A stretch of 64,000 nucleotides of DNA from Fictibacillus halophilus (GCF_016401385.1 NZ_JAEACF010000001.1:3286001-3350000), one strand, 5' to 3'; shown: positions 53,968 to 64,000, numbered from the stretch's first letter. Program-made: numbers and translations. Notes: generated by a model from the letters alone, not told the origin.

Positions 53968-55371
53968 TTAAAATCCTTCCTTTCCTGTCTGTGAAAATAA
54001 TGGCTGCCATCCTTTAGCATCATAGTTAATAAACCATTGTGGTTCTAGCTTATATACGTGTGGTTCTTTTTGCTTTTTTATCGTGAATCCAATACGAACA
54101 TCTTGAACATAGTTCTTGTTGTAATCTTTTTCTTCAAGCTCTTTAATAACGTCGAGCCCTGACTGAATGTTAACCTTTTGTGAGAGATAAGACTTTTGAT
54201 CGAGTTGTAACTGAACGAGTGAACGCTGATATTCCTTAAGCTCGTTTTCATACCACACTAGGTTCATCTGCATCTCAGGATCCAACACAGGCAGGTTCTC
54301 AACAAACAGCCAGAAGTTTGCTGAATACGTTGATAGATTGGAAAGGATAAATGGGTTGCCCCAGCCAGCATGCGTATTGATGTAGTCTAAGGATTGATAG
54401 AGTGGTGAAATGTTTGGTGTTGTATTAGGGTTCCGATTTCCTGCAAAGTTTGTGAACGTGAAACGATTTTGCACCTCATTCACAACCATTGCAGCTGTTC
54501 CATCAGCATACGTGATCTGATTTTTATCAGAAGCACTTTTAACGGCTAACGGATCTTTGAACAGCGCTTTTTTATACATTTCATACGTATCCTCACCTGT
54601 TGCTTTTGAAAAGTACGTATGGCGAGTTAAGGCTAGAGACTCTTTAGGAAAGTAAAACTTTCTTAAGATTTCTCCTTGACCTTCTTGTCCGTCACCCTCA
54701 ATGTCATACTCGATATAAGGAATCAAGTTCCCTGTATCGACCCACTTATCCATATCTCTTATTAACGGATTTAGCTGATTATTAGTGGCCCTAATCTTTT
54801 GCATCTTTTTTTGTTGATAAGAAACAAGATAGCCTTCAATACTATCTGTCAACTTATCTTGATACAAGAAGATTCGATCCACATTTTGTGGTTTAGTTGC
54901 TTGGATCTCGGATTCAATCGAGAAGATCTCTTTGTAGATATCCTGACTCATGCCTACTGGAAAAATAATCTCCACATACTTGTTATCTCGTAGGAATTTT
55001 TCTTCCGGATCGAAAGCCCGATTATTCTTAGAGCCTGTATCAAGCGTAAATTTTGTTTCGTTCAAGCCCATATGGAACTCTTTCAATAAGTTGTTCGCTT
55101 CAAGTCCATATAACTCATCTCCACTGTGGTAGATTACCTGTGTTGGGTAGACGAGTTGTTTCACGCCAGCTTCGACATCTACTTCCTGCTTCTTAACGAT
55201 ACGAGCTCCCTCTAGTGATGGATAGCTTGGTTTGAATGTCCATAAGCTCCATGTGAGGACAAGGCTCAATCCGATCAAAAAAGTGAGCGCGATCGACTTG
55301 ATATGCTCATAATTCTTCTTGAAAAAAGTGATTACTTCTTTTGCATGTGTAATCCACTTTAACCAGTTCAT
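53968..55371 (-). CDS. walH: WalH/YycH regulator of the WalRK system
   Basis: 467 residues, N-terminal transmembrane helix (about 27-46) and extracytoplasmic domain. Partner of WalI in holding WalK in check. The start overlaps walK by 4 bp, indicating coupling. Identified by position and topology. Confidence 0.92.
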   Translation of the reverse strand: MNWLKWITHAKEVITFFKKNYEHIKSIALTFLIGLSLVLTWSLWTFKPSYPSLEGARIVKKQEVDVEAGVKQLVYPTQVIYHSGDELYGLEANNLLKEFHMGLNETKFTLDTGSKNNRAFDPEEKFLRDNKYVEIIFPVGMSQDIYKEIFSIESEIQATKPQNVDRIFLYQDKLTDSIEGYLVSYQQKKMQKIRATNNQLNPLIRDMDKWVDTGNLIPYIEYDIEGDGQEGQGEILRKFYFPKESLALTRHTYFSKATGEDTYEMYKKALFKDPLAVKSASDKNQITYADGTAAMVVNEVQNRFTFTNFAGNRNPNTTPNISPLYQSLDYINTHAGWGNPFILSNLSTYSANFWLFVENLPVLDPEMQMNLVWYENELKEYQRSLVQLQLDQKSYLSQKVNIQSGLDVIKELEEKDYNKNYVQDVRIGFTIKKQKEPHVYKLEPQWFINYDAKGWQPLFSQTGKEGF

Positions 55372-57206
55372 TGCAGCCCCTCCTTAACCTTTTTTAAAGG
55401 AAGAGTGAAGTGGATGGTCGTTCCTTGGCCCCATTCACTTTCTGCCCAAATGTCTCCGCCATGCGCAAGTACGATTTCTTTTGCGATCGCAAGACCAAGG
55501 CCAGTGCCTCCAATATCTCTTGAACGAGCACGATCCACTCTAAAGAATCGATCAAAGATCTTAGAAACGTTGTTCTTTGGAATCCCAACACCTTGATCTG
55601 AAATACTTACCTTCACTTTTCGCCCGATTACGGAAGCTTTGAAGGTGATCGTTCCACCTTCAGGAGAATATTTCATCGCGTTCGAGATGATATTATCGAG
55701 CACTTGTGTCATCTTATCGGTATCCAATTGAACGTTGATCTTTTGCTTAGGTAGCGATCGAGATAGTTCAATGTTCTCTTTTTCAAGCATCTCAAAGCGA
55801 TCGATGATGCCGTTTAAGAATTCGACAAGATCAATTTCAAAAAAGTTAAATCGGTAATCTTTGCTGTCCATTTTTGATAATTGAAGCAGATCGGTTACGA
55901 GTCTGATCATTCGTTCTGTCTCATTCTGAGTAACCTCAAGGAAACGCGGAGCGATGTTCTCATCTTGCCACGCCCCTTCAGCTAGCGCCTCCAGATAACT
56001 TCTCATCGTCGTAAGCGGTGTTCGTAGCTCATGTGAAACGTTAAATACAAACTCTCTTCGTTCGTTATCGATCTGTTCTTGCTCTGTAACATCATGAAGA
56101 ACACAAATAAGACCATTGATTGGCCCGTCATCTTTTTGTATCGTTGAGAAGTTTGCTCTCACGACATAATGCATATCGTCCGTACTAAAATCGAGCAGCA
56201 TGGATTCGTATTCGTTATAAAGCTCTTCCCACGTATATTCTGTATTTAAGCGCAATAGCTCCATAAGAGGCGTTCCTAGAGCGTTCTGCCTAGAGATGTT
56301 CAGCATCTCTTCAGAACGGTCATTCATCAGGATGATGGCACCGTCACGATCTGTCGCGATCACACCATCTGTCATGTACGTAAGAACGGAACGCAGCTTT
56401 CTTCGTTCACTCTCTGTAATGGCCGTTGCTTCTTGCAGCTTTGTTGTTAAGTTGTTAAAAGTCATCGCAAGCTGACCGATCTCATCATCTCCATACAGCT
56501 GAACTTTACGAGAAAAGTCCCCTCTCGCCATAACAAGAGCTTGCTTTCTCATATCTGCCATAGGCCGTGTGATCGTACGCGCCAAAAAGACACCTAGAAG
56601 TCCTGTAATAATAAGAGCGATCACTGTTCCGGTCACTAGGATGCTATTGATACGTGCAATCTGTTTAAAGATGCCTTCAATAGAAGCTACTAAATAGATA
56701 GCACCAATGTTTTCACCGGTATCATCAATTTTGATCGGTTTTGCGAGCACCATGACCCGCTCTCCTTCATGAAGCATGATCTCATCATCGACCGTTCCTT
56801 CAAGAGCAAGCTTGATCTTAGGGTTGAAGCTGATCTGCCCCACTAGCTGCGGTTTATTGCTCGCAAGAACCATACCTTCATCATTAAGTACTTGAATCTC
56901 TTTCTCTTCGAACTCCTCATCAATTAACGCTTGAATATCTTTTCGAAGCAATAATGCTGGTTCACCGTCTATATCATTTTCAGACTTATATCTACCCTTA
57001 TCTTTATCCTTCATCTTTTGCTCAACGTTAAACTCTAATAAATTGACTCTATCGTAAAGTGATTTAGAGAAGCTCTGCCGTAGATCAGATTCTAGATTAT
57101 TAATAAAATAAACGCTGATCACTTGCATGGCTATTAAGATGAGCAACACATAAATCAATACAAACTTAACGTGTATTGATTTAAAAAAATTGACTTTATC
57201 CATCAT
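55368..57206 (-). CDS. walK: Essential cell-wall sensor histidine kinase WalK
   Basis: 612 residues. TM1 about 12-35, an extracytoplasmic PAS-like sensor (36-182), TM2 about 184-208, HAMP, a cytoplasmic PAS (about 268-375), phospho-acceptor H392 in VSHELRTPL, and ATPase boxes NAMKYSPEGG, DQGVGIPKNN and GTGLGLAIAKEI. It senses cell-wall metabolism and phosphorylates WalR. The ribosome site lies in the last codons of walR. Confidence 0.97.
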   Translation of the reverse strand: MMDKVNFFKSIHVKFVLIYVLLILIAMQVISVYFINNLESDLRQSFSKSLYDRVNLLEFNVEQKMKDKDKGRYKSENDIDGEPALLLRKDIQALIDEEFEEKEIQVLNDEGMVLASNKPQLVGQISFNPKIKLALEGTVDDEIMLHEGERVMVLAKPIKIDDTGENIGAIYLVASIEGIFKQIARINSILVTGTVIALIITGLLGVFLARTITRPMADMRKQALVMARGDFSRKVQLYGDDEIGQLAMTFNNLTTKLQEATAITESERRKLRSVLTYMTDGVIATDRDGAIILMNDRSEEMLNISRQNALGTPLMELLRLNTEYTWEELYNEYESMLLDFSTDDMHYVVRANFSTIQKDDGPINGLICVLHDVTEQEQIDNERREFVFNVSHELRTPLTTMRSYLEALAEGAWQDENIAPRFLEVTQNETERMIRLVTDLLQLSKMDSKDYRFNFFEIDLVEFLNGIIDRFEMLEKENIELSRSLPKQKINVQLDTDKMTQVLDNIISNAMKYSPEGGTITFKASVIGRKVKVSISDQGVGIPKNNVSKIFDRFFRVDRARSRDIGGTGLGLAIAKEIVLAHGGDIWAESEWGQGTTIHFTLPLKKVKEGLQ

Positions 57207-57208
57207 GA

Positions 57209-57913
57209 CTACTCCTGATCAGGATTTCTTAGGTAATACCCCACTCCGCGTCTTGTAATAATCCATAATGGGTGACTCGGATTATCTTCTACTTTCTCAC
57301 GCAAACGACGAACCGTTACATCGACCGTTCTTACATCGCCAAAGTAGTCGTATCCCCATACGGTTTGAAGCAAGTGTTCACGGGTCATCACTTGTCCGAT
57401 ATGTTTTGCTAGATAGTGCAGCAGTTCAAATTCACGATGTGTTAACTCTATCGTTTCACCACGTTTGGTCACGATATAAGCATCAGGATGAATCGTTAGA
57501 GACCCAATTGTAATCTCATTGTTCTCATCTACTTCACGCTCTGATTCCTGCTGATGACGGCGCAGGTTGGCCTTAACACGTGCAATTAGTTCACGCGTGC
57601 TGAACGGCTTTGTCACGTAATCGTCAGCACCAAGCTCTAAACCTAATACTTTATCAATTTCTGAATCTTTTGCCGTTAGCATAATGATCGGCATATCATA
57701 CTTTTTACGGATCTCACGGCAAACTTCCATGCCATCTTTTAAAGGAAGCATGATGTCGAGCAAAATCATATCCGGCTTCTCTTTTTCTACCTTTTCTAAT
57801 GCACTAATGCCGTCATATGCACAGTTTACAGTGAATCCCTCTTTTTCAAGATTAAACTGCAGAATATCTGCAATGGGTTTTTCATCATCCACAACGAGAA
57901 TTTTCTTATCCAT
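57209..57913 (-). CDS. walR: Essential cell-wall response regulator WalR
   Basis: 234 residues. Receiver with VVDDEKPI and phospho-acceptor D53 ([13 protein letters not shown]), C-terminal OmpR winged helix ([23 protein letters not shown]). Regulates autolysin and wall genes by binding TGTWAH-N5-TGTWAH sites, one of which is seen at 59881. First gene of the operon; the 374-bp gap upstream holds the M23 gene terminator and repeat copy 7. Confidence 0.97.
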   Translation of the reverse strand: MDKKILVVDDEKPIADILQFNLEKEGFTVNCAYDGISALEKVEKEKPDMILLDIMLPLKDGMEVCREIRKKYDMPIIMLTAKDSEIDKVLGLELGADDYVTKPFSTRELIARVKANLRRHQQESEREVDENNEITIGSLTIHPDAYIVTKRGETIELTHREFELLHYLAKHIGQVMTREHLLQTVWGYDYFGDVRTVDVTVRRLREKVEDNPSHPLWIITRRGVGYYLRNPDQE

Positions 57914-58075
57914 GGGAACGCTCCTTCTTTCAGAAACTCTATTTTATATATAGCAGAATATTTTGTAGTATCGATTATATGGTATCTCTACTATTTTATC
58001 ACAGTTGAAACTTTCTCCATACTACTAGCAAAACCTTCTAATTTTAGACAAAGAAAAGTTATACTCTGCATGAAA

Positions 58076-58108
58076 AACCTCCCAGGAATTAATTATTCCT
58101 GAGAGGTC
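58076..58108 (-). terminator. Terminator of the M23 peptidase gene
   Basis: Stem AACCTC(C)CAGGAAT/ATTCCTG(A)GAGGT with TTTTT on the minus strand. Separates the peptidase gene from walR, beyond repeat copy 7. Confidence 0.8.
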
Positions 58109-58140
58109 TTTGACATGTGTTTATTCCTTAGCATCATTGA

Positions 58141-58273
58141 GAGGTTGATTGGAGTGGAAGGTGCGAGACTCCTAGGGGATCAGCGGGACAGGTGAGACTC
58201 TTAACAGCGCAGAGCGCTAAGAGGCTCACCGCACGCCCCCTGGAAAGCGAGCAACCTGAAACGGAAATCAACC
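58141..58273. repeat. Dispersed palindromic repeat, copy 7 (reverse orientation)
   Basis: About 133 bp: GTTGATTGGAGTGGAAGGTG, AGACTCCTAGGGGATCAGCG, GGAAAGCGAGCAACCTGAAA. Closest to the reverse complement of copy 1. Lies between the M23 stop and its terminator. Confidence 0.9.
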
Positions 58274-58287
58274 ATCCCTAATATTCT

Positions 58288-59748
58288 TTAATTAACACTT
58301 ACAAAATCAGCTGGATCTTTAAGCACACCGTTCTCATACACTTCAAAATGCAGATGCACACCAGTCGATTGACCCGTTGAACCCATCACACCGATCTTAG
58401 ACCCCTTCTGCACCACATCACCTGCAGTTACAGACATTGAATCAAGATGAGCATAAATAGTTCTCATGCCGTTATTGTGATCAATGATGATCTTGTTCCC
58501 ATAATCTCCATCCCAACCTGCAGAAACAACTCTACCGTTGTCAGCAGCTAAGATTGAGCGTTCTGAAGGTCGAGCAATATCCATCCCTTTATGCTCTTTA
58601 CCCCATCGCGTGCCTTTATGACTAGAAATATATCCACCTACAGCCGGCCATGAAAGAGTGCCTGTCCCTTTAGAAGGAATCACTTTTGTTCCAATCTTTT
58701 GGATCTCCGTAACTGGCGCCTTCACTTGCTTCTTCTCTAAAATCTCTTTTTGAAGCACTTTGTTATCGGCTTTTCTTGTTGTATACGTAATATCTTCAAA
58801 TCCAAGTTGTCCTTTTTGAACCGTTTTGATCTGTCCTTTTTCAAGCGTACTGTCTTCTTGTTTCTCAACCTGGAAAGGAAGCTCATTTTGAACACGCGTT
58901 GCTTCGTACACGAGTACTTCAGTAAAAGGTTTTTTCTCTGTAACTGTTACAGACTGTCCAGCACGAATAACCGGTACAAACATGAGTCTCGTATTAAGCG
59001 TATAGAACTGATCCATCGTTAAGTGATACTTCTCAGCAATCGACTTAACCGTTTCTCCTTTTTGAACAACATGCTCTTTTTTATGGAGACTGCCTTCTTT
59101 TAGAGAAGAAATCGCATCATCTACCGTAACAAGCTCACTGATGGATGTTTGCGCTTTTTGAATAAGAACCGGTGCTGAAAAGTCGATATCTACTACTTTA
59201 CGTTCTCCAGGCTTTAAGTCCGGTACTTCAAGCTTTTCGTTCTCAGCTTTCTTTTTTTCAATTGTATCTAGCTCAGCCTTCGAGACATGCTCGAGCTTTA
59301 GCTTCAGCAAGGTATCTTTTGCTTCTTTTTTACTGGAAACATACGCAACAGTTTGCCCGCCAACGACTAAACGATAAGCCTCAACTTCAACCGTTAGCTG
59401 CTTTCTTAAATTCTCTCTGACTTCCTGATTATCGAACTCTGGTCTGAACATCTTTTCAGGCTTAAGCTCGATAGATTCCCTTACAGCAAAAGCAAAGTTG
59501 CTCTTTCTGCCTTTTGCCTGCTGTAGGATTTGTTCAACTGTCTCATGAACAACACCCTCTTCACGGACCGTTCCGATCTTCTTTCCATCTACATACACGT
59601 GATACACCGTTTTGATCAACTGGTTATCGTCGTTACTAGCGGATGTGTTCGATGGATTCATCGTGAATGCTGATACTATTAGAATCACTGCAACAAACGG
59701 CAGTGCAATATATTTAATAAATCTTTCAGTGGTTTTTCGACTATTCAC
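58288..59748 (-). CDS. Membrane-anchored M23 endopeptidase with LysM and G5 domains
   Basis: 486 residues. N-terminal transmembrane anchor (about 12-30), then an unrecognised region, a LysM peptidoglycan-binding domain (about 226-270, HVVQKGETVKSIAEKYHLT), a G5 domain (about 275-352) and a C-terminal M23/LytM domain with metal ligands H386, D390 and H467 (HKGMD, HLHFE). It probably cleaves peptidoglycan cross-bridges during growth. Start GTG at 59748 with GGGGGA upstream. It lies directly upstream of the wal operon, and a WalR-type site lies 130 bp before it, so WalR control is plausible. Confidence 0.92.
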   Translation of the reverse strand: MNSRKTTERFIKYIALPFVAVILIVSAFTMNPSNTSASNDDNQLIKTVYHVYVDGKKIGTVREEGVVHETVEQILQQAKGRKSNFAFAVRESIELKPEKMFRPEFDNQEVRENLRKQLTVEVEAYRLVVGGQTVAYVSSKKEAKDTLLKLKLEHVSKAELDTIEKKKAENEKLEVPDLKPGERKVVDIDFSAPVLIQKAQTSISELVTVDDAISSLKEGSLHKKEHVVQKGETVKSIAEKYHLTMDQFYTLNTRLMFVPVIRAGQSVTVTEKKPFTEVLVYEATRVQNELPFQVEKQEDSTLEKGQIKTVQKGQLGFEDITYTTRKADNKVLQKEILEKKQVKAPVTEIQKIGTKVIPSKGTGTLSWPAVGGYISSHKGTRWGKEHKGMDIARPSERSILAADNGRVVSAGWDGDYGNKIIIDHNNGMRTIYAHLDSMSVTAGDVVQKGSKIGVMGSTGQSTGVHLHFEVYENGVLKDPADFVSVN

Positions 59749-59880
59749 TTTTTCTATTTCCCCCTAAAGATTCTCTCTGCGATCTCTATATCGTGTCTAA
59801 AGTCCTATCTCTATTTATGTCTTTAGCACCTCTAGTATCCTATCATAAGGAATTTCGCTTTGTCAGAATTTCAGGGATTT

Positions 59881-59897
59881 TGTAATGCAACTGTAAA
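59881..59897 (+). promoter_or_regulatory. WalR-box consensus
   Basis: TGTAAT-gcaac-TGTAAA is an exact match to TGTWAH-N5-TGTWAH. It is oriented on the plus strand, opposite to the M23 gene, 133 bp upstream of its start and downstream of plsY. Orientation suggests a regulatory rather than a classic activating position. Confidence 0.5.
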
Positions 59898-59907
59898 TAA
59901 ACGACAT

Positions 59908-59945
59908 AAAAAAGAGTATAAAATCACCGATTTATACCCTTTTTT
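59908..59945 (-). terminator. Terminator of plsY
   Basis: Stem AAAAAAG(A)GTATAAA/TTTATAC(C)CTTTTTT with T-rich minus-strand tail, 6 bp after the stop. Confidence 0.8.
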
Positions 59946-59950
59946 AACAC

Positions 59951-60526
59951 CTATTCCGTTAATTTGATGCGTTCTTTAATATCTTCTTTTTGAACATAAA
60001 CAACAAGAAAACTGATCGGAATCAGAAGCAACGTCTCTAGCCACTGCTTTTCAAACAGCCAATAGAAGAAAGGAGTGAGTGCAAAAGCAAAGAGTCCCGC
60101 TACGGTTAGACTTCTTTTTATTCCGTAAAAGAGTAGAAACGCAGCAGCTACAAGAACGGCAGATATGGGGTGAAAGATGATCATCCCTCCGATAAAAGAA
60201 GCCACTCCCTTTCCACCATGAAAACGAAGAAAGATGGGATAGAGATGTCCGAGAATTACTGCTAAAAAACCGAGAAGCTGAATATATGGTGGATATTGAA
60301 ATTGTATACCTGCCCAAACGACCGCAGCCGCTTTTAAGATGTCACCAGCTAACGTGAGTACAAACCCCGATGGTCCTAACACTCTGCCGGCATTCCGAGC
60401 TCCTATATTTCCGCTGCCTAATAATCGTAAATCTACGCCTTTTATAAGCTTTGCTACAAGAAACCCTGTCATGATTCCTCCAACAAGGTAACTCGCGATC
60501 AAATACAGCGCCCATTGAAATTCCAT
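59951..60526 (-). CDS. plsY: Glycerol-3-phosphate acyltransferase PlsY
   Basis: 191 residues if started at the ATG at 60526. Integral membrane enzyme that transfers an acyl group from acyl-phosphate to glycerol-3-phosphate, the first step of phospholipid synthesis. Motifs GSGNIGARNAGR, FHGGKGVAS and several membrane helices. The usual first motif is GSGNIGATN, so this may be a divergent paralogue. The GGAAGG lies 14 bp upstream of this ATG, a little far, so the longer start at 60550 is possible. The 468-bp gap upstream holds only the AATTAAG array (60767). Confidence 0.88.
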   Translation of the reverse strand: MEFQWALYLIASYLVGGIMTGFLVAKLIKGVDLRLLGSGNIGARNAGRVLGPSGFVLTLAGDILKAAAVVWAGIQFQYPPYIQLLGFLAVILGHLYPIFLRFHGGKGVASFIGGMIIFHPISAVLVAAAFLLFYGIKRSLTVAGLFAFALTPFFYWLFEKQWLETLLLIPISFLVVYVQKEDIKERIKLTE

Positions 60527-60766
60527 CTGTATGATCACTACCTTCCTCATCCCGATTGATACACTATATTCGAACGATTGAGTACTTATCCCTCTTTGTC
60601 AGCATTAAAAGTCTATAGTAGGTGTAAAATGTTGCAAAAGTGAGTGTGTAGATGCTGATATGTGCTGTTCATTCATTTGCGCAAGCTTTTTTGGAGGCAA
60701 ATCAGTGGTGTTTTCGCTGCTTGGAAGGAGTCTGCACAGATACCTAAGGGGGTACTTGAGCTGTTA

Positions 60767-60840
60767 ATTAAGTCTAATCTTGATGTAATTAAGTTTAATT
60801 GAAAAAAATTAAGTCTAAATCGCTAGCAATTAAGTCACGG
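60767..60840. repeat. 21-bp phased direct-repeat array (core AATTAAGTCTAA)
   Basis: AATTAAGTCTAA and near copies start at 60767, 60788, 60808 and 60829 (21, 20, 21 bp apart), with variable 9-base linkers. Between plsY and the tRNA cluster. Nothing is seen from 60551 to 60766. Confidence 0.75.
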
Positions 60841-60994
60841 AGACAAAATAAAGGCGATTCGATCATTCTCGACAAAGATGTCCCCGCTCTATACCCTCAC
60901 CAAGGCCTACCTAACAGCAACCATACACAAATGCAAAAAAAAGCATGCTCCCTTTTCAAGGAACATGCAACATGTTTTAGGATTTAAAGTAAAA

Positions 60995-61070
60995 TGGTGG
61001 CTCGAGACGGAATCGAACCGCCGACACGAGGATTTTCAGTCCTCTGCTCTACCATCTGAGCTATCGAGCC
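60995..61070 (-). tRNA. tRNA-Phe (GAA)
   Basis: 76 bases with encoded CCA. Acceptor GGCTCGA/TCGAGCC, anticodon loop CTGAAAA, T loop GGTTCGATTCC. Last gene in the minus-strand tRNA cluster. Confidence 0.98.
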
Positions 61071-61077
61071 ATAAAAG

Positions 61078-61153
61078 TGGCGGACCCGACCGGGGTCGAA
61101 CCGGCGATCTCCTGCGTGACAGGCAGGCATGTTAACCACTACACCACGAGTCC
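61078..61153 (-). tRNA. tRNA-Asp (GTC)
   Basis: 76 bases with encoded CCA. Acceptor GGACTCG/CGGGTCC, anticodon loop CTGTCAC, T loop GGTTCGACCCC. Confidence 0.98.
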
Positions 61154-61191
61154 ACTTAAAATGCTTTTATTTACTTTACTTAAAGAAAAAA

Positions 61192-61266
61192 TGGTGACCC
61201 GTACGGGATTCGAACCCGTGTTACCGCCGTGAAAGGGCGGTGTCTTAACCGCTTGACCAACGGGCC
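61192..61266 (-). tRNA. tRNA-Glu (TTC)
   Basis: 75 bases with encoded CCA. Acceptor GGCCCGT/ACGGGTC, anticodon loop CTTTCAC, T loop GGTTCGAATCC. Confidence 0.98.
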
Positions 61267-61283
61267 ACTTTTTTAAAAAAAAG

Positions 61284-61359
61284 TGGTGAGCCATGAAGGA
61301 CTCGAACCTTCGACCCTCTGATTAAAAGTCAGATGCTCTACCGACTGAGCTAATGGCTC
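61284..61359 (-). tRNA. tRNA-Lys (TTT)
   Basis: 76 bases with encoded CCA. Acceptor GAGCCAT/ATGGCTC, anticodon loop CTTTTAA, T loop GGTTCGAGTCC. First gene of the cluster; its 5' end and flank are duplicated 116 bp upstream. Confidence 0.98.
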
Positions 61360-61458
61360 GTGCTAAAATTTCGTCGGACCCTGTCTCTTCCTCTACGAGT
61401 TTAGAGTTCAGTTTATCCGTCGAGACAACTCGTAGTTCAATCACGATGAATCGCTCGT

Positions 61459-61480
61459 GACTGAGCTAATGGCTCGTGCT
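61459..61480. repeat. Partial duplication of the tRNA-Lys 5' end
   Basis: These 22 bp are identical to 61343-61364, which covers the first 17 bases of tRNA-Lys plus 5 upstream bases. The 94 bp between the copies hold CTACGAGTT…AACTCGTAG, a perfect 9-bp inverted repeat (61393-61436 region). The remnant cannot form a tRNA. Confidence 0.8.
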
Positions 61481-61633
61481 TTGTTTTAAAACGTTTGTCG
61501 TTTTTTCACGACAAGTGTTACTTTATCACGTTATAAAAGCTTTGGCAATATGTTTTCGATATATTTTTCAAAAAAACTTTCAAATGCTCACTAAAGCCTT
61601 CAAAATCCCCTCAAAAAGGCGCGATTTAACCCC

Positions 61634-61665
61634 CAAAAAAAGAAAGCCCCTCGTTCCCAAGGGGC
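61634..61665 (-). terminator. Terminator of purA
   Basis: Stem GCCCCT/AGGGGC followed on the minus strand by TTTC and a seven-T run, 11 bp after the purA stop. Confidence 0.85.
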
Positions 61666-61675
61666 CACAAAATAT

Positions 61676-62980
<1,305 letters not shown>

Positions 62981-63024
62981 TTAACGATTGACGAATTTAT
63001 CATCTAATCTTGAAAACCATGCTT

Positions 63025-63098
63025 AGTTTAGCAATATATCTGATAGAAGTCAATTAAAAACACGAACAATTAAAGATAAATTGATTTTTTCGTTCGTG
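63025..63098 (-). promoter_or_regulatory. purA promoter with inverted PurBox pair
   Basis: Minus-strand CACGAAC (63092-63098) and GTTCGTG (63061-63067) form an inverted pair with 24 bp between them, close to the usual PurR double-box spacing. The promoter TTGACT (63048-63053), 17-bp spacer, TAAACT (63025-63030) lies just downstream. PurR repression of purA is known in B. subtilis. Confidence 0.7.
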
Positions 63099-63180
63099 AT
63101 AATTTTACATTTCTATAGCCAGAAGATCTAAAACCTTATCGTATCCTGTAGTATTCACCTTTTTTAGGAGGTACGATTAC

Positions 63181-63585
63181 TTGCTTATCGAAAAATTAAT
63201 GGTGGCTTATATGGATACAAAAGCGAACCACATCTATTATTTAGACAAAAATGAACAAACGATACTGCTTGATGCGATCGAGCCGGGTGGTCTTCCCAAC
63301 CTAGAATTTTTAGATGCCGATGAACCAGAGCGATTTATTGAGATTCCAAAGGTGATGAACGTTGAATCCTTCAGCTGGATGGTTGAATTTGAGAGCTTTC
63401 ATCAAAACAGCGAACTGCTACACGCGTTAAATGAGGATGAGCCTTTTGAACGTTTTACCGAAAAAGTGAGTGAACTTAATCTCCATGAAAAATGGCAGAC
63501 GTTTCAAAAAGATAAAGTAAAAAGCAGAATAGAAATGTGGTTAACTGAAAATAAAGTCAAAGAAATACAAAAGCAGCCGGAATAA
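63181..63585 (+). CDS. UPF0158-family protein
   Basis: 134 residues, acidic, cytoplasmic. FIEIPKVMNVESFSWMVEFE and LLHALNEDEPFERFTEKVSELNLHEKWQTFQKD fit the UPF0158 pattern (aromatic W-x-x-x-F and L-x-x-AL-x-x-x-x-PFxxF). Function unknown. Start is TTG at 63181 with AGGAGGT 8 bp upstream. It is inserted between purA and dnaB, which are adjacent in B. subtilis. Confidence 0.75.
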   Translation: MLIEKLMVAYMDTKANHIYYLDKNEQTILLDAIEPGGLPNLEFLDADEPERFIEIPKVMNVESFSWMVEFESFHQNSELLHALNEDEPFERFTEKVSELNLHEKWQTFQKDKVKSRIEMWLTENKVKEIQKQPE

Positions 63586-63606
63586 TAATTCCAGCTGCTT
63601 TTTTTA
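63571..63606. terminator. Bidirectional terminator between the UPF0158 gene and dnaB
   Basis: Stem AAGCAGC(C)GGAAT/ATTCC(A)GCTGCTT with a seven-T run on the plus strand and TTTT on the minus strand; stop codons of both genes border it. Confidence 0.9.
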
Positions 63607-64000
63607 TGCGCCTGGTGGTATGGCACTTTCATCGTGCCGCCGGTCCAGGTTAACGAACTTGTTATATTCTTTTACGAAAGCGAGCTCTACCGTCCCAGTA
63701 GGACCGTTACGCTGCTTAGCGATGATGATCTCGATGATGTTCTTCGCTTCTGTTTCTTTGTCGTAATAATCATCACGATATAAAAAGGCTACGATATCGG
63801 CATCCTGCTCGATGGAACCTGATTCACGAATATCGGACATCATCGGACGCTTGTCCTGACGAGATTCAACTCCACGTGATAACTGTGAAAGGGCAATAAC
63901 TGGCACTTCCAGCTCACGAGCAAGTGCTTTAAGGGAACGAGAGATCTCAGAAACCTCCTGTTGGCGGTTTTCGCCTGATTTCCCGCTACCCATAATGAGC
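63604..64000 (-). CDS. dnaB: Replicative DNA helicase DnaB, C-terminal part (5' end outside window)
   Basis: About 132 C-terminal residues of the hexameric helicase (called DnaC in B. subtilis). Typical: [53 protein letters not shown] (DnaB motifs H3-H4), then [21 protein letters not shown]. The P-loop domain start lies beyond the right edge, so the frame is open at 64000. Confidence 0.96.
   Translation of the reverse strand, partial: LIMGSGKSGENRQQEVSEISRSLKALARELEVPVIALSQLSRGVESRQDKRPMMSDIRESGSIEQDADIVAFLYRDDYYDKETEAKNIIEIIIAKQRNGPTGTVELAFVKEYNKFVNLDRRHDESAIPPGA

Noticed and set aside
60551..60766. Possible small RNA between plsY and the tRNAs
   Set aside because: No hairpin-plus-T-run or promoter pair stands out.

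Overview
The window looks like the replication-origin-proximal chromosome of a low- to mid-GC Gram-positive spore-former of the Bacillaceae (Fictibacillus/Bacillus-like; the genus is inference). Reading leftward from the right edge, the gene order dnaB - purA - tRNA cluster - walR - walK - walH - walI - walJ - htrA - CxxH/CxxC protein - rlmH is the order known next to oriC in Bacillus. TTG and GTG starts with strong GGAGG-type ribosome sites are common, and there are S-box and glycine riboswitches and PerR-, PurR- and WalR-like operators. No insertion sequence, prophage block or CRISPR array was seen.

Left part (1-6.1 kb): a large catalase under a likely SigB promoter; then an actin-like ParM plus ParR-like pair, with a helically phased GYAAAC array beside it that resembles a partition centromere; then a beta-helix protein. 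From 6.1 to 15 kb: GNAT enzymes, a MutS2-like ATPase without the Smr domain, RlmN, a DtpT peptide transporter, a small membrane protein with an AraC/GyrI regulator, and a 23-residue cationic peptide gene. From 15.2 to 20.3 kb there is a sulfur region with two divergent SAM riboswitches, one for an FMN-dependent monooxygenase and a MetQ-like lipoprotein, the other for an acyl-CoA-dehydrogenase-like flavoprotein. From 20.4 to 29.5 kb: a DUF817 protein, an oxalate decarboxylase with a changed lid motif, a jelly-roll protein behind palindromic sites, an AraC regulator with a VOC protein, and a complete BceRSAB peptide-antibiotic detoxification module.

Middle part (29.9-47.3 kb): 3-hydroxybutyrate dehydrogenase with a GntP permease and divergent LysR regulator; a MurE paralogue with an altered amino-acid-recognition motif; PhnA; KatG behind a PerR box; two EamA transporters, one with a divergent MocR regulator and one flanked by REP-like repeats; an SRPBCC protein; an APC permease under a glycine riboswitch; and an EcsC-like/ABC ATPase/permease operon. 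From 47.5 to 49.8 kb a PD-(D/E)XK-helicase (DUF2075) protein is paired with a MazG-like pyrophosphohydrolase, a plausible but unproven defence operon. From 49.8 kb to the end comes the conserved rlmH-htrA-wal-tRNA-purA-dnaB core.

Two repeat systems run through the intergenic space. One is a dispersed palindromic element of about 90-200 bp with seven copies. The other is a set of short arrays whose 10-13 bp cores recur every 21 bp (two DNA turns), with a different core at each locus. Neither is explained by the genes.
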